Below, piece after piece: positions 34,880 to 44,084 of a stretch of DNA of 64,000 nt. The notes below the pieces were generated by a model. It searched no databases, was not told the DNA's origin, and saw only the letters and a list, made by a program, of their open reading frames with translations. How positions within the stretch are numbered: the first letter of the stretch is position 1; each line of letters starts with the position of its first letter. The position numbers were made by a program, and so were the translations under genes. The DNA is from Bin55 sp965205965 (GTDB lineage Bacteria > Pseudomonadota > Gammaproteobacteria > Pseudomonadales > Azotimanducaceae), in the NCBI GenBank assembly GCA_965205965.1, contig CBDBHT010000007.1, positions 496,001 to 560,000 of the forward strand, written 5' to 3'.

Positions 34880-35815
34880 GTCTATGACAGGGGCTACTAT
34901 TCCTATGAGATGCTTCACGCGCATGCGATCCGGGGACTGCACACGATGTTCCGGATGAATCGGAAAACTGGCATCAATGCCGACCGCTTCATCCACGGCA
35001 GTCGCCGGGATACGATCATCGAGGTCGTTCCCTACCCGGACACGCTGACCAAACTATGCCGAGGCACCCCGGAGTCGCATTCGACCCGCACCGCTTGCGG
35101 CTGGTGAAATATGCCGTGGGCGATACCGTCTTCATCTTGGGAACGATCCTGCTGGACCGGAACCGGTATCCCATTGACCAACTGTCGGATCTGTATCACG
35201 CGAGATGGGACATCGAGGAACTGTACAAGGTATCCAAACGGCGGATGGAGGTTGAGGGCTTTCACGGGCAAAGCGAGCGCGGAGTGAAACAGGAACTGTA
35301 CGCATGCTTCACCCTCATTGCCATGATCCGGCTGTTCGCCAACCATGGCGAGGATCATTTGAACGGAGATCTGCCGAACGACGGCAAGTCGCTGATGCAA
35401 ACGAATGTCAAGCACGGACTTGCGGCAGTGGCGGCCAACATCAGGAGCCTGTTACTTCAGCAGGCATTCGCCCTCAGGGAAACCGTGGCTCGCATGAAAC
35501 CGTGGCTCGCATGGTCGGCGGCGAGATCGTCCGGTGGCGGCAACGGCTCCATCCGGTCCGGTCCTATGAGCGACGATCCCGAAAACCGATCGGAAAAGTG
35601 GCACCGGGGAAGGGGAGCACCGGCAACGACAGCCCGCTAACGGAATAAAAAACCAGCGGATAACCAAGACCAAATCCTTAACCGAATGGCAAAATTCACT
35701 AAACGAATGCCATTGGCCGTGCACTGGAGATCCTGCGAGAGTTCCTCCACTACTACGCCCCAAACCGACTTCCATCGCCCGGTAGTCTGCGCGCTGCAGA
35801 AAATTCCAGGATATT
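34880..35815 (+). mobile_element. IS4-family element, copy B, C-terminal half
   Basis: Frames from 34882 encode VYDRGYYSYEMLHAHAIRGL, then (from about 35060) LRLVKYAVGDTVFILGTILL and DLYHARWDIEELYKVSKRRM. The last is the Y..R....E......K motif that defines IS4. The N-terminal half, with the first Asp, was removed where R1 now sits. A frameshift lies near 35065. Translation continues to TAA at 35640; the tail to about 35815 matches the 3' flank of copy C. Confidence 0.8.
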
Positions 35816-35862
35816 TTTAGGGTAAATAACTTACAGCCAGATTAGGATAGAATTACACACCC

Positions 35863-36007
35863 CATGCTGGCACATTCCAAGAAACTTATCCTATTAAAGA
35901 GTGCTCCCACATTTCTACGGCGTAGGCTGTCGGATACTCGCTCTCGCTGGAAAGTTCTGGCTACCGGATGGTGTCCCCCCGCAAGTCTGGCTATCCGCGC
36001 AAAATGA
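35863..36007 (+). mobile_element. IS4-family transposase, isolated N-terminal fragment
   Basis: From ATG 35863 the sequence reads SKKLILLKSAPTFLRRRLSD, matching the N-terminus of copy D (SFLLKSIPTFLRRRLLGYA). Homology stops after about 30 residues. Confidence 0.6.
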
Positions 36008-36053
36008 GTGCGTGAGATTTCCTTGACGCAATATACCGTTGAAATCGTTTCTA

Positions 36054-36660
36054 TTAATCAATCCTTACGTTCAGTACGTAAGCCCCTGAGTCACTTTCAC
36101 ATCCAGTGACATTGCCATCATCACCACCCACAAAACCAGAGATGGTATTGCCAGCCTCAATATAGGTCGAAGCCGCAATGGGGTTATCGGCGTCGCTATT
36201 ATCCGCCACTACATCATTAACTTGGCCGAATTGATTGAGGATCTGACGGCAGATATCAAGGTCACGAACCCCTGAGTATTCTATAGCCAGATCCCTCATC
36301 AGTATTTACTGGTGTAGCAGTAATCGCCGTTCCAAATATATTCTGGCCGTTTGCTACTCCGCTTTGCCCCAGATACGGTTTCAGTGCAGCCATGCTTGCA
36401 CCACCGTATTTGTTCTGCTTTCCCGGTGCGTATTTGTATTCATGAGCAGCCTTCTTGATCATCTGGATCTCGGCTATCGCCGTCTGCGAGTCAGACTTGT
36501 CGCCGAGCATGGTGTACATCGCCCAGACGCCAATCAATACGCCTGCAATGATCCCGAATACCAATAGGATCTCAGCTATCGAATAGCCAGTTCTCGCTCG
36601 CTGACTACGATCCGTTGCCAGTAGATTTCTAAAAGAATTGATTGTTGAAATTCTCATCAT
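36054..36660 (-). pseudogene. Type IV pilin-like gene, copy 2, single frameshift
   Basis: The first frame (36660-36262) encodes a 24-residue leader, RARTG|YSIAEILLVFGII, the same hydrophobic helix as copy 1, and GGASMAALKPYLGQSGVANG. It then ends in TPVNTDEGSGYRILRGS. The second frame (36299-36054) continues DLAIEYSGVRDLDICRQIL to ISGFVGGDDGNVTGCESDSG and NVRID. Comparison with copy 1 (TPVNSDQDLRVSYPGVRDLD) shows that one extra base in GATGAGGG near 36295 explains the break. Both halves otherwise look conserved, so the defect is recent, phase-variable or a sequencing error. Its leader has normal length, unlike copy 1. Confidence 0.8.
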
Positions 36661-36759
36661 TAAACTCCAAAAGGAATTACACAGACATCAGAATTATACC
36701 TATATGTTTGCTCCTAAGCAATCAGTGATTTTCAGTGAGGTATTCTGGACGCGAGATTG

Positions 36760-37754
36760 CTGGAAACGAGGTCCGCGCATTGGAAAAGCGTGGATTGGAA
36801 CTGGATCATAGCAGTCTATGCTCTTTCCGTTCGCTGTGATTTGAGCGCAAATGATGTGGGGTCTGCTTGTTCGGGGCAAACGCTACCTGTGTCCTATCTG
36901 ACGCAAGATTTCGGGTACGAGCAAGTAAGGTGTCGGATGGGCGATGAGTCCGAAAAGAGCGTGCTCCAGGACTCGACAGGCACTCTGCGGACGATTTCCG
37001 CCATCGTGCGCCCCAGAAGGGGAAGCAACGGCATTCGTTTAGTAAATTTTGCCATTCGGTTAAGGATTCGGTCTTGGGCCTTGGTTATCCGCTGGTTTTT
37101 TATTCCGTTAGCGGGCTGCCGTTTCCCGTGTTCCCCTTCCTCGGTGCCACTTTCCGATCGGTTTTCGGGATCGCCGCTCATAGGACCTGCCCGGACGGAG
37201 CCGTTGCCGACACCGGACGATCTGACAATACGAGGCACGGTTTCCCGGAGGGCGGATGCCTGCTGAAGTAGCAGGCTCTCGATGTTGGCCGCCACCGCCG
37301 CAAGTCCGTGCTTGAAATTCGTCTGCATCAGCGGCTTGCCGTCGTTCGGCAGCCCCCCGTTCAAATGATCCTCGCCGTGGTTGGCGAACAGCCGGGTCAT
37401 GGCAATGAGGGTGAAGCATGCATACAACTCCTGTTTCACTCCGCGCTCGCTTTGCCCATGAAAGTCCTCAACCTCCATCAACCGTTTGGATACCTTGTAC
37501 TGTTCCTCGATGCCCCATCTCGCATGATACAGATCCGACAGTTGGTCGATGGGATACCGGTCCCGGTCCAGCAGGGTCGTTCCCAAGGCGAAGACGGTAT
37601 CGCCCACGGCATATTTCGCCAGCCGCAAGCGGTGCGGACCGAATGTGGCTCCGGGGTTCCTTCGGTGTAGTCTGGCCAGCGTGTCTGGGATAGGGCACGA
37701 CCTCGATGATCGTATCCCGGCAATTGTCGTGGATGAAGCGGTCGACATTCGATG
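36760..37754 (-). mobile_element. IS4-family element, copy C, C-terminal half
   Basis: The minus-strand frames encode LRLAKYAVGDTVFALGTTLL, DLYHARWGIEEQYKVSKRLM and LMQTNFKHGLAAVAANIESL, nearly the same as copy B. The upstream part (DNCRDTIIEVVPYP) is in another frame. It is cut at 37754 by repeat R2, so the first catalytic Asp is missing. Copies B and C face each other and bracket the second pilin gene. Confidence 0.8.
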
Positions 37755-37815
37755 GGTTGTGTATAAATTTGTCTGCAAAAACGAAAAACGGACTGTAACG
37801 ACAGACGAATGGTTA
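37755..37815. repeat. Repeat R2, copy 1
   Basis: 61 bases starting GGTTGTGTATAAATTTGTCT that recur at 63935-64000, except for a 5-base gap in the TATAAAATAAATT part. Here it truncates an IS4 transposase; at the other site it truncates an IS1380 transposase. Confidence 0.7.
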
Positions 37816-37883
37816 GAATCTGATGTTTCATCGGGAATGTGGAGATGCCTGGACGCAATCCCGCATCCAGGCGCGAATCATTC

Positions 37884-39140
37884 ATGACACAATTTATCGA
37901 AAAGGAGCAAGAAATGATTCGGGAAGATTATACGCACAATGCCACGAAGAAGTCGGCATGCGATCATCTGGCGGACGATGAGGAGTTTGTGAGGCGGCTG
38001 GTGCAGGAGACGCTCAACGAGGTTCTGGAGAGTGAGATGACGGAGTTTCTGGGAGCGGGCAAGAGCGAGCGGACGCAGACGCGTCAGGGCTACCGTTCCG
38101 GATACTACCGGCGCGATCTGACGATGAAGGTGGGCGAGATCGAACTGAGAGTTCCGCAGGAACGCAGCGGCCAGTTCAGCACGTGGGTGTTCGAGCGCTA
38201 TCAGCGTTCGGAGAAGGCCCTGGTGGCGGTGCTGTCGGAGATGTATGTGCAGGGGGTCTCGACGCGTCGGGTGGGCCGACTGGCGGAGGGTCTGTGCGGT
38301 CACGATTTTCGCCGGCGACGATCTCGGCCATGGTGTCGAAGCTGGACGCGTCCCTGAAGGCGTTTGCGGAACGTCGGCTGGAGGAGGCGTATCCGTATGT
38401 GTTGCTGGATGCCCGGTATGAGAAGGTGCGTGAGGAGGGCTCGGTGCGTTCCCGGGCGGTGCAGATTGCCCTCGGGATTGACGGCGAGGGTCGGCGTCAG
38501 GTGCTGGCGGCGGAAGTGGCGAACCGGGAAAGCGAGGGGTCGTGGACGGCATTCCTCTCGCATCTGAAGGGACGTGGCCTGCGGGGAGTCGAGTATATGG
38601 TCTCGGACAGTCATGAGGGATTGAAGCATGCGATCTCGAAAGTGTTGCCGACCGCGTTGACCGCGTTGTGGCAACGGTGCTGCGTCCATTTTCTGCGCAA
38701 TGCCAGGGACAAACTGTCCCGGAGTGCTGATCCCGTGTGTCTGGAGGGTTTGAAACGGTTGTGGGGCTGTGAGCATGTCGGGGAGGCTCGTGAGGCACTG
38801 GGTGCCTGGGTAGCCCGTTGGGGCGATGAGAAAGGGTTTGGCAGGCTAGTGGAATGGGTCGAGGATCATGTCGAGGAGACGCTGACGGTGTATCGGCTGC
38901 CTAGGGAACATCGCCTGGATGAAGTCCACGAACATGCTGGAGCGGTACAACGAGGAGATCCGCCGGCGAACGTGTGTCGTCAGGATCTTCCCGAACGCGG
39001 AGTCCTGTCTGCGTCTGATCTTGGCACTTGCGGCGGAGACCCATGAGCGGTGGCTGACGGGGCAGCGTTATCTATATGGCCGGATCGGCGTGGTTCGCGC
39101 ATCCGAACCGGAATCCGAGACATGGCAGGAGGCGGCATGA
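37884..39140 (+). mobile_element. IS256-family (mutator-type) transposase, frameshifted
   Basis: Three frames in a row encode an IS256 transposase: FVRRLVQETLNEVLESEMTE and GYRSGYYRRDLTMKVGEIEL; then YPYVLLDARYEKVREEGSVR (first Asp), YMVSDSHEGLKHAISKVLPT (second Asp), RCCVHFLRNARDKL; then STNMLERYNEEIRRRTCVVR (Glu) and IFPN. Frame changes near 38315 and 38925 make it inactive. Catalytic residues themselves are kept. The flanks carry TGACACAA-containing sequence (37884 and about 39217), compatible with element ends. Confidence 0.85.
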
Positions 39141-39161
39141 AACGCCCGAAAATTTCGCGCC

Positions 39162-39197
39162 GAGCGGAGACCCGCCCATATGGGCGGGTCTCCGCTC
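39162..39197. repeat. Perfect 36-bp palindrome
   Basis: GAGCGGAGACCCGCCCAT is followed directly by its exact reverse complement, so the DNA can form an 18-bp hairpin with minimal loop. It lies 22 bases after the IS256 transposase stop. There is no T run after it. Confidence 0.9.
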
Positions 39198-39221
39198 CCA
39201 CTGGAAATTGCAGAAAATTCT

Positions 39222-39891
39222 TGACACAACTCATCGATGCCGGTTTTCCGTTTCATCCGGAACACCGCGTGCAATCCCCGGATCGCGTGCGCGTGAAGCA
39301 TCTCATAGGAATAGTAGCCCCCGGTCGTAGACCACCACATCGTTCGCCGACAGCACGTTCAGGTGGGCCAGTGCCGCCTCGCGCTCATTTCTATGCGCAT
39401 GCAGGTCGAAGTCGACCGGTAGTCGGGACTGCAACCGATACAGGCAACTCACTAGACCCTGCGGATAGTGGGCACTGTCTACCGGCGTCTGCCAGTCTTC
39501 ATGCACCAGTCCCGCGAGGCAGGTTCAGGTAGGTTCCATCGACCGCAAATATCCGATGCCCATGCCACCGCCGGTCCGGGTCGGGTCGGACTTTCCGTTC
39601 GTGCTGGGGTCGGATCTCGGAATCGAAGACCACCTTGAGGATTTCTTGGTGCAAGGTCTTGAACAGCTTCTCGTCCAGCTTGGCCCTGGCACTGCAGATG
39701 GAGGACGGCGACACCGGAGCCGGCTGTGGCAGTTCGATCCCCATCGTCCGGCACTGCCCCCACAGCTCGGCAAGCGTAGTCGCATATCCCAGCAGTCTGC
39801 GCCGTAGAAACGTAGGAATACTCTTTAGTAGGAAAGATTTCCTAAAATACGCATTCATGAAGTATAGATTTCCCATTCTGAGTTATTTAAA
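39222..39891 (-). mobile_element. IS4-family element, copy D, N-terminal half
   Basis: From about 39876 the minus strand reads FLLKSIPTFLRRRLLGYATT, then SICSARAKLDEKLFKTLHQE, then HRIFAVDGTYLNLPR with the first catalytic Asp. After a frameshift at about 39500 it continues DFDLHAHRNEREAALAHLNV and DVVVYDRG. It ends at MKRKTGIDE where IS256-flank sequence begins. It is the complementary half of copies B and C but not continuous with either. Confidence 0.8.
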
Positions 39892-40800
39892 GGCTCTTAT
39901 GTAGTCTTATGTTGGGAGTGATTAACAAGCAGCCATAATATACGATAGTTCAATGGGTTGAGGAAAACCAATGAGTCCTCGCGAATTCAGGGAGATGCTA
40001 AACCAGATTCTTAGGCTGACCCCAGCGCAGAAGCGGAGACTGATGCTCGGAGTCCAGAAATCGGTCAAGAGTGACGAGCTACCCGAACAAGTTCGTCAAC
40101 GGGAAGCAGAGTTGGACCGATTGCGAGTATGTACGCATTGCGGTTCCTCAGGGGTGGTGCGTTACGGGAAGTCGGCAGGCTTGTGTCGATTTCGTTGCCG
40201 TTCGGCATCTTGCGGACGAACCTTTCACGCGCTGACCGGGACTCATCTTGCTGGCTTGAGGCACAAGTCGAAGTGGTCGGTATTCGAAGGGTGCTTGCGA
40301 GATCGGCTGACGCTGCATCAGTCGGCCGAGCGAGGAGGAAATCGCGGACGCCGAGGGTCTGGTGTCGGACCAGCGGCCCGTCTTGACGGCAGCATCTCGC
40401 GGCGGGCCGACTGATATGGAAGCCCTCTCGTCGACGGCGGGGACGGGCATCGCTCCGGCAATGTCGGAAGGGCTGGCCGAAGATTGCGTTTGTGTCACCG
40501 ATGGACATCCCAGCTACGAAATGGCAAGCCGGAGCCTGAACATTCACCAGGAAGGGGTTCGCGTCAGCCGACGTGAACTTCGCCGCGGGAGTTGGCATCT
40601 CAACACGGTTAACCCGCGTCATATGACCATATGACCATGAAGCGATGGCTGAACCATCACCACCGCGGTGTCTCTACACGCTACCTGGACCACTACATGC
40701 GTTGGTTGATGAGATCGGAATTCAAACTTGAAGAATCGATGGAGGCAGACTTCCTTTCACCTCATTTAGCAAACTATACACAAGTGGATACATAAGAGCC
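39892..40800 (+). mobile_element. IS1595-family element, second copy type, degenerate transposase
   Basis: Inverted ends GGCTCTTATGTA (39892-39903) and TACATAAGAGCC (40789-40800) are flanked by identical 8-bp repeats TATTTAAA (39884-39891 and 40801-40808), so borders are exact: 909 bp. The transposase begins at ATG 39971 (MSPREFREMLNQILRLTPAQ) with a zinc ribbon (CTHCGSSGVVRYGKSAG). It then falls apart by frameshift or deletion after SVFEGCLRDRLTL. Later fragments are CVTDGHPSYEMASRSL, LRRGSWHLNTVNPRH and HHRGVSTRYLDHYMRWLMRS. It is a different subtype from the R-M transposon. Confidence 0.88.
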
Positions 40801-40808
40801 TATTTAAA

Positions 40809-41100
40809 AATTATCTATCCTAAAAAATGTGCTAAATTTTTTTTACGGCGCAGACTGCCGGACGCCCCTTCGAGAACAGCAATTCGCGCTTCCTGTGGAA
40901 AAGCAGTGCCTGCAAGTTTCAAGTGGCTGCCCCTGGATGTTTTCCATCCGTTGGGATCGTTTCGGGCCCTTGTTCAGCGTGTCCCAGCTACGTTTTGGCG
41001 GCGTTGGGCCGCGGTGTTTTGTGCGGACCAAGGCATGCCCGGTTCGCATGTCGACGGATCTCGGAGGGATGCCCACGATCAGGAGGCGCAGGACGCGTTG
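40809..41100. other. IS debris, including another IS4 N-terminal scrap
   Basis: TTACGGCGCAGACTGCC at about 40851 repeats the FLRRRL-coding start of the IS4 transposase in plus orientation, so the IS1595 insertion sits between two divergent IS4 starts. The remaining ~200 bases are GC-rich without a recognisable frame. Confidence 0.45.
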
Positions 41101-42560
41101 CACTACGGCGGACGGAAACTAGGATCGGGTCGTCCGGAACCGCGGTCGGGTTCTGCACCAGCGAGGGCTTCGTACAACTGTTCCCAGCTGTGGAGGATCA
41201 GGAGCCAGATCGCACCGCGCATCTTTTCCCACAGGGAGGCATAACTTGCCGACGTTGGGCGGCTTGGAAGCGCGGGCAGCACAACCGCTGGATCTGGTCC
41301 ATCAGAAACGCCAGCATCATCAGGGTCGCCAGCGTGTTCGCAAGGTACTGGCGACCGTGACCGTAGTTGTGTTCCAGACCGTACCCTGGTTTTTCAGCGT
41401 GTTGAAGGTCTCGTTTTCGATCTTCCAGCGACTGCGCGCCATCCGTGCGGTCGCCGGTGCCTCGGCTCGGGTCACTGGCAGATCCGTGATCCAGGTCCAT
41501 TGGCGTTCGGGTTTCTTGACCCGCTTCGGGGTGCGTTCCCGGCACTGCAGCACCGTCACCCGACGGTCGGACCGGGACGCACTGAGCGGGACGTCTTCTA
41601 CCACCCGCATCCGGCGGTTCACGGCGCGCCCCTCCTCGCTCGGGTCCGCAAACCAGTCCGCCGAAGTGCCATCCAGATGCTGGAACAGCATCGCATGGTC
41701 GTTCTCCCGCGCACCGATCAGGTACCGCAAGTTCAGGACGCTCCAGCAGATCCAGATGCGGTCCGTTGGAGGCCAGGCCGTCCTCCAGCACGATCACTTG
41801 CACATGCGGATGCTCCCGACGCAACGCTTCCAGAAACCGCTTCGAGGCCATTGCGCTCGCAATCGTTCTTCGCCTGACCGTCCTGCCGGACAGATCGGTT
41901 CCGGTGCCAGCGGGATCACGGCCCGGCAGTCCGGATGCACGATCGCACCAGCCAGCATCTGATGGTGATAGGTGACCGTGCCGTTGCGGTGACGCCTCTC
42001 GCAGCAGTACTTGCAGCGCACGGCTCCCGATGAAAAAAAGTCCGTGCCGTCCAGCGACAACAGATAGTGGTGACCGTACACCGCATACGGCTTCAGCACC
42101 TTGCCTCGCTGCAGTTCGCGGAACAGCCGCCGGAAGACCGGGCGCAAGGCACGCGCCGGAACCCGGTCCAGACGCGTCCGCATCTGCGTGTCGCACGGCA
42201 CCCGATCCACCTTGGTACAGCCGCCGCAGATTACCCCGAACCCGTCCATCCAACCGCACCTCGCGGTCAAACTGCAGCAACGACGGGGACTACTTTAGGC
42301 CGAACATCGCCAAAGCCGACATCAAACAGTCGACTAGACGATAGGCGCGGACCGACGTCCCGTCTTCAATCCGTTCAAAACACTGCCGACTCAATGCCCC
42401 AGCAGTCCTGAAGCATTCAATCGCTTGCGCATCGCTTGTCGAGGCATCCTTTCCTCCATGATCGGGTCGCAAACGGCTATCATAAACCATCGCTCCAGAC
42501 CACCAAAGTCTGCGAAAAATGACCAGACGCAGACGCTCAAACCCTCGCCAATTCCACCTT
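41101..42560 (-). mobile_element. IS4-like DDE transposase element, copy 2, frameshifted
   Basis: Same type as the element at 31.0 kb. Minus-strand frames read LDRVPARALRPVFRRLFREL, HHYLLSLDGTDFFSSGAV, CCERRHRNGTVTYHHQMLAG, MRYLIGARENDHAMLFQHLD, RWKIENETFNTLKNQG and, near the end, LWEKMRGAIWLLILHSWEQL. Frame changes occur near 42290, 41800, 41400 and 41245. It is dead. About 135 bases separate it from pmbA. Confidence 0.75.
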
Positions 42561-42695
42561 TTCACAGGAAGCGGGCATTGCTGGTAGAGTGCTGCTCTCA
42601 CGTAGTTCGCTTATCTAAACCGGGGTCAATTTGCATAAATAGACTGACAAATCTAACTGCTATCCACTTCTATCGAACGTGTATGATTAGCTTGC

Positions 42696-44084
42696 TTAAG
42701 TTGTGGCTGCTACCGTCATGTGGTCAACGAGAATCGAACCCGTTCGAATTCCTCCACGAATGTCGGTATCATCTCCGAATCCCACGATACTATTGAGCAT
42801 ATCTTTTAGATTTCCAGCTATCGTGATCTCATCAACCGCGTGAATCAACTCGCCGCTCTTAATCCATATTCCAGCGGCTCCGCGAGAATAGTCACCCGTA
42901 ACCAAATTGACTCCCTGACCCATCAGTTGCGTTACCAGGAATCCTGATCGAATAGAACGAATCAGCTCTTCAATTGGCTGCGTTTCTGCTTTAACCTCAA
43001 GATTGAAAGTTCCTCCCGAGTTGCCAGTAGTTCCCATGCCGAGGCGACGTGCGGAATAAGTACTTAGCACATAGTTCGAAACGATACCCTTGTCAATGAA
43101 GTTAATATTTCTCGTTCCAACACCGTCGGAGTCAAATGCGGCGGACGCTAGACCTTTGGGTACGTGGGGCTGTTGGCGAAGTGTCATTCCATCAATGGCA
43201 ACCTTCGAACCTAGGGAGTTTAGGAGAAAAGATGCCCCTCGGTATAGTACCCCTCCACTAATTGCGTCAGTCAATGAACCAAGTAAGGTTTTGGCCATCT
43301 GAGGGTCGAATAACACAGGATAAGAATCAGTCTTGATTTTACGTTTACCTAAACGTGCTACCGCTCGCCGTGCGGCTTCTTTTCCTACCGTCTCATTGGC
43401 CTCTAATTCATTCTCGACACGCCCTACCGAATACCAATAATCGGTTTGCATACTAATATCATCTTGAGCTACGACGCTCACGGAAGTTCCGTATTTCGTG
43501 CTACGAACCGACTCTAAAAAACCGTGGCTGTTGCCGTAAGTTATACATCCGGAAAGTGCGTAAACTTGCGCACCTTGTGAATTGACAATTCGTTTATCCG
43601 AATCAAGTGCCGCGGCTTCCGCCGCAAGTGCCCTCTCGCTCGCTGTGTCAGTATCCAAAGGTTCTGGGTGGTAAAGGTCAAGATCCGGAAACTCCGTAGC
43701 CATGAGATCACTATCGGCAAGTCCATTACAAGAGTCTGCCTCAGTAAATCGCGCCATGTTAAGTGCAGCATGGACGATTTCCGTGATTGAGGACTCTCTT
43801 GTGTCAGTAGTACTAACTGATCCTTTCTGCTGACCTAGGTATACAGTAATGCCAAATCTGCGATCCCGATGGAACTCTACCGTTTCCAGGGTACGCTGCC
43901 TTACGGTGACCTCCAGTCCAGCAGAATCTGCAACTGAGACCTCGGCAGCCGTAGCTCCGTTTTTTTGTGCCTTCGTGAGAATCCGCTCTACAAGTGTTTC
44001 GAGCTCCTGCTCTACCTTATCCATATGGATGCCATGCTTGTCATCGTATTGCGCCGTTGAGAGAGAAGATCGCGAAGAATTCAT
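42696..44084 (-). CDS. pmbA: Metalloprotease PmbA (TldE)
   Basis: 462 residues of the TldD/PmbA family. PmbA lacks the zinc motif itself and forms a heterodimer with TldD that trims peptides such as microcin B17 precursor and degrades CcdA. Conserved blocks are ATAAEVSVADSAGLEVTVRQ, HRDRRFGITVYLGQQKGSVS, FDPQMAKTLLGSLTDAISGG and the C-terminal GDYSRGAAGIWIKSGELIHA with NSIVGFGDDTDIRGGIRTGS. ATG 44084 overlaps the tldD stop by 4 bases; an internal ATG 20 codons later (MDKVEQELETL) would also suit. yjgA, often next to pmbA, is not here. Confidence 0.95.
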   Translation of the reverse strand: MNSSRSSLSTAQYDDKHGIHMDKVEQELETLVERILTKAQKNGATAAEVSVADSAGLEVTVRQRTLETVEFHRDRRFGITVYLGQQKGSVSTTDTRESSITEIVHAALNMARFTEADSCNGLADSDLMATEFPDLDLYHPEPLDTDTASERALAAEAAALDSDKRIVNSQGAQVYALSGCITYGNSHGFLESVRSTKYGTSVSVVAQDDISMQTDYWYSVGRVENELEANETVGKEAARRAVARLGKRKIKTDSYPVLFDPQMAKTLLGSLTDAISGGVLYRGASFLLNSLGSKVAIDGMTLRQQPHVPKGLASAAFDSDGVGTRNINFIDKGIVSNYVLSTYSARRLGMGTTGNSGGTFNLEVKAETQPIEELIRSIRSGFLVTQLMGQGVNLVTGDYSRGAAGIWIKSGELIHAVDEITIAGNLKDMLNSIVGFGDDTDIRGGIRTGSILVDHMTVAATT

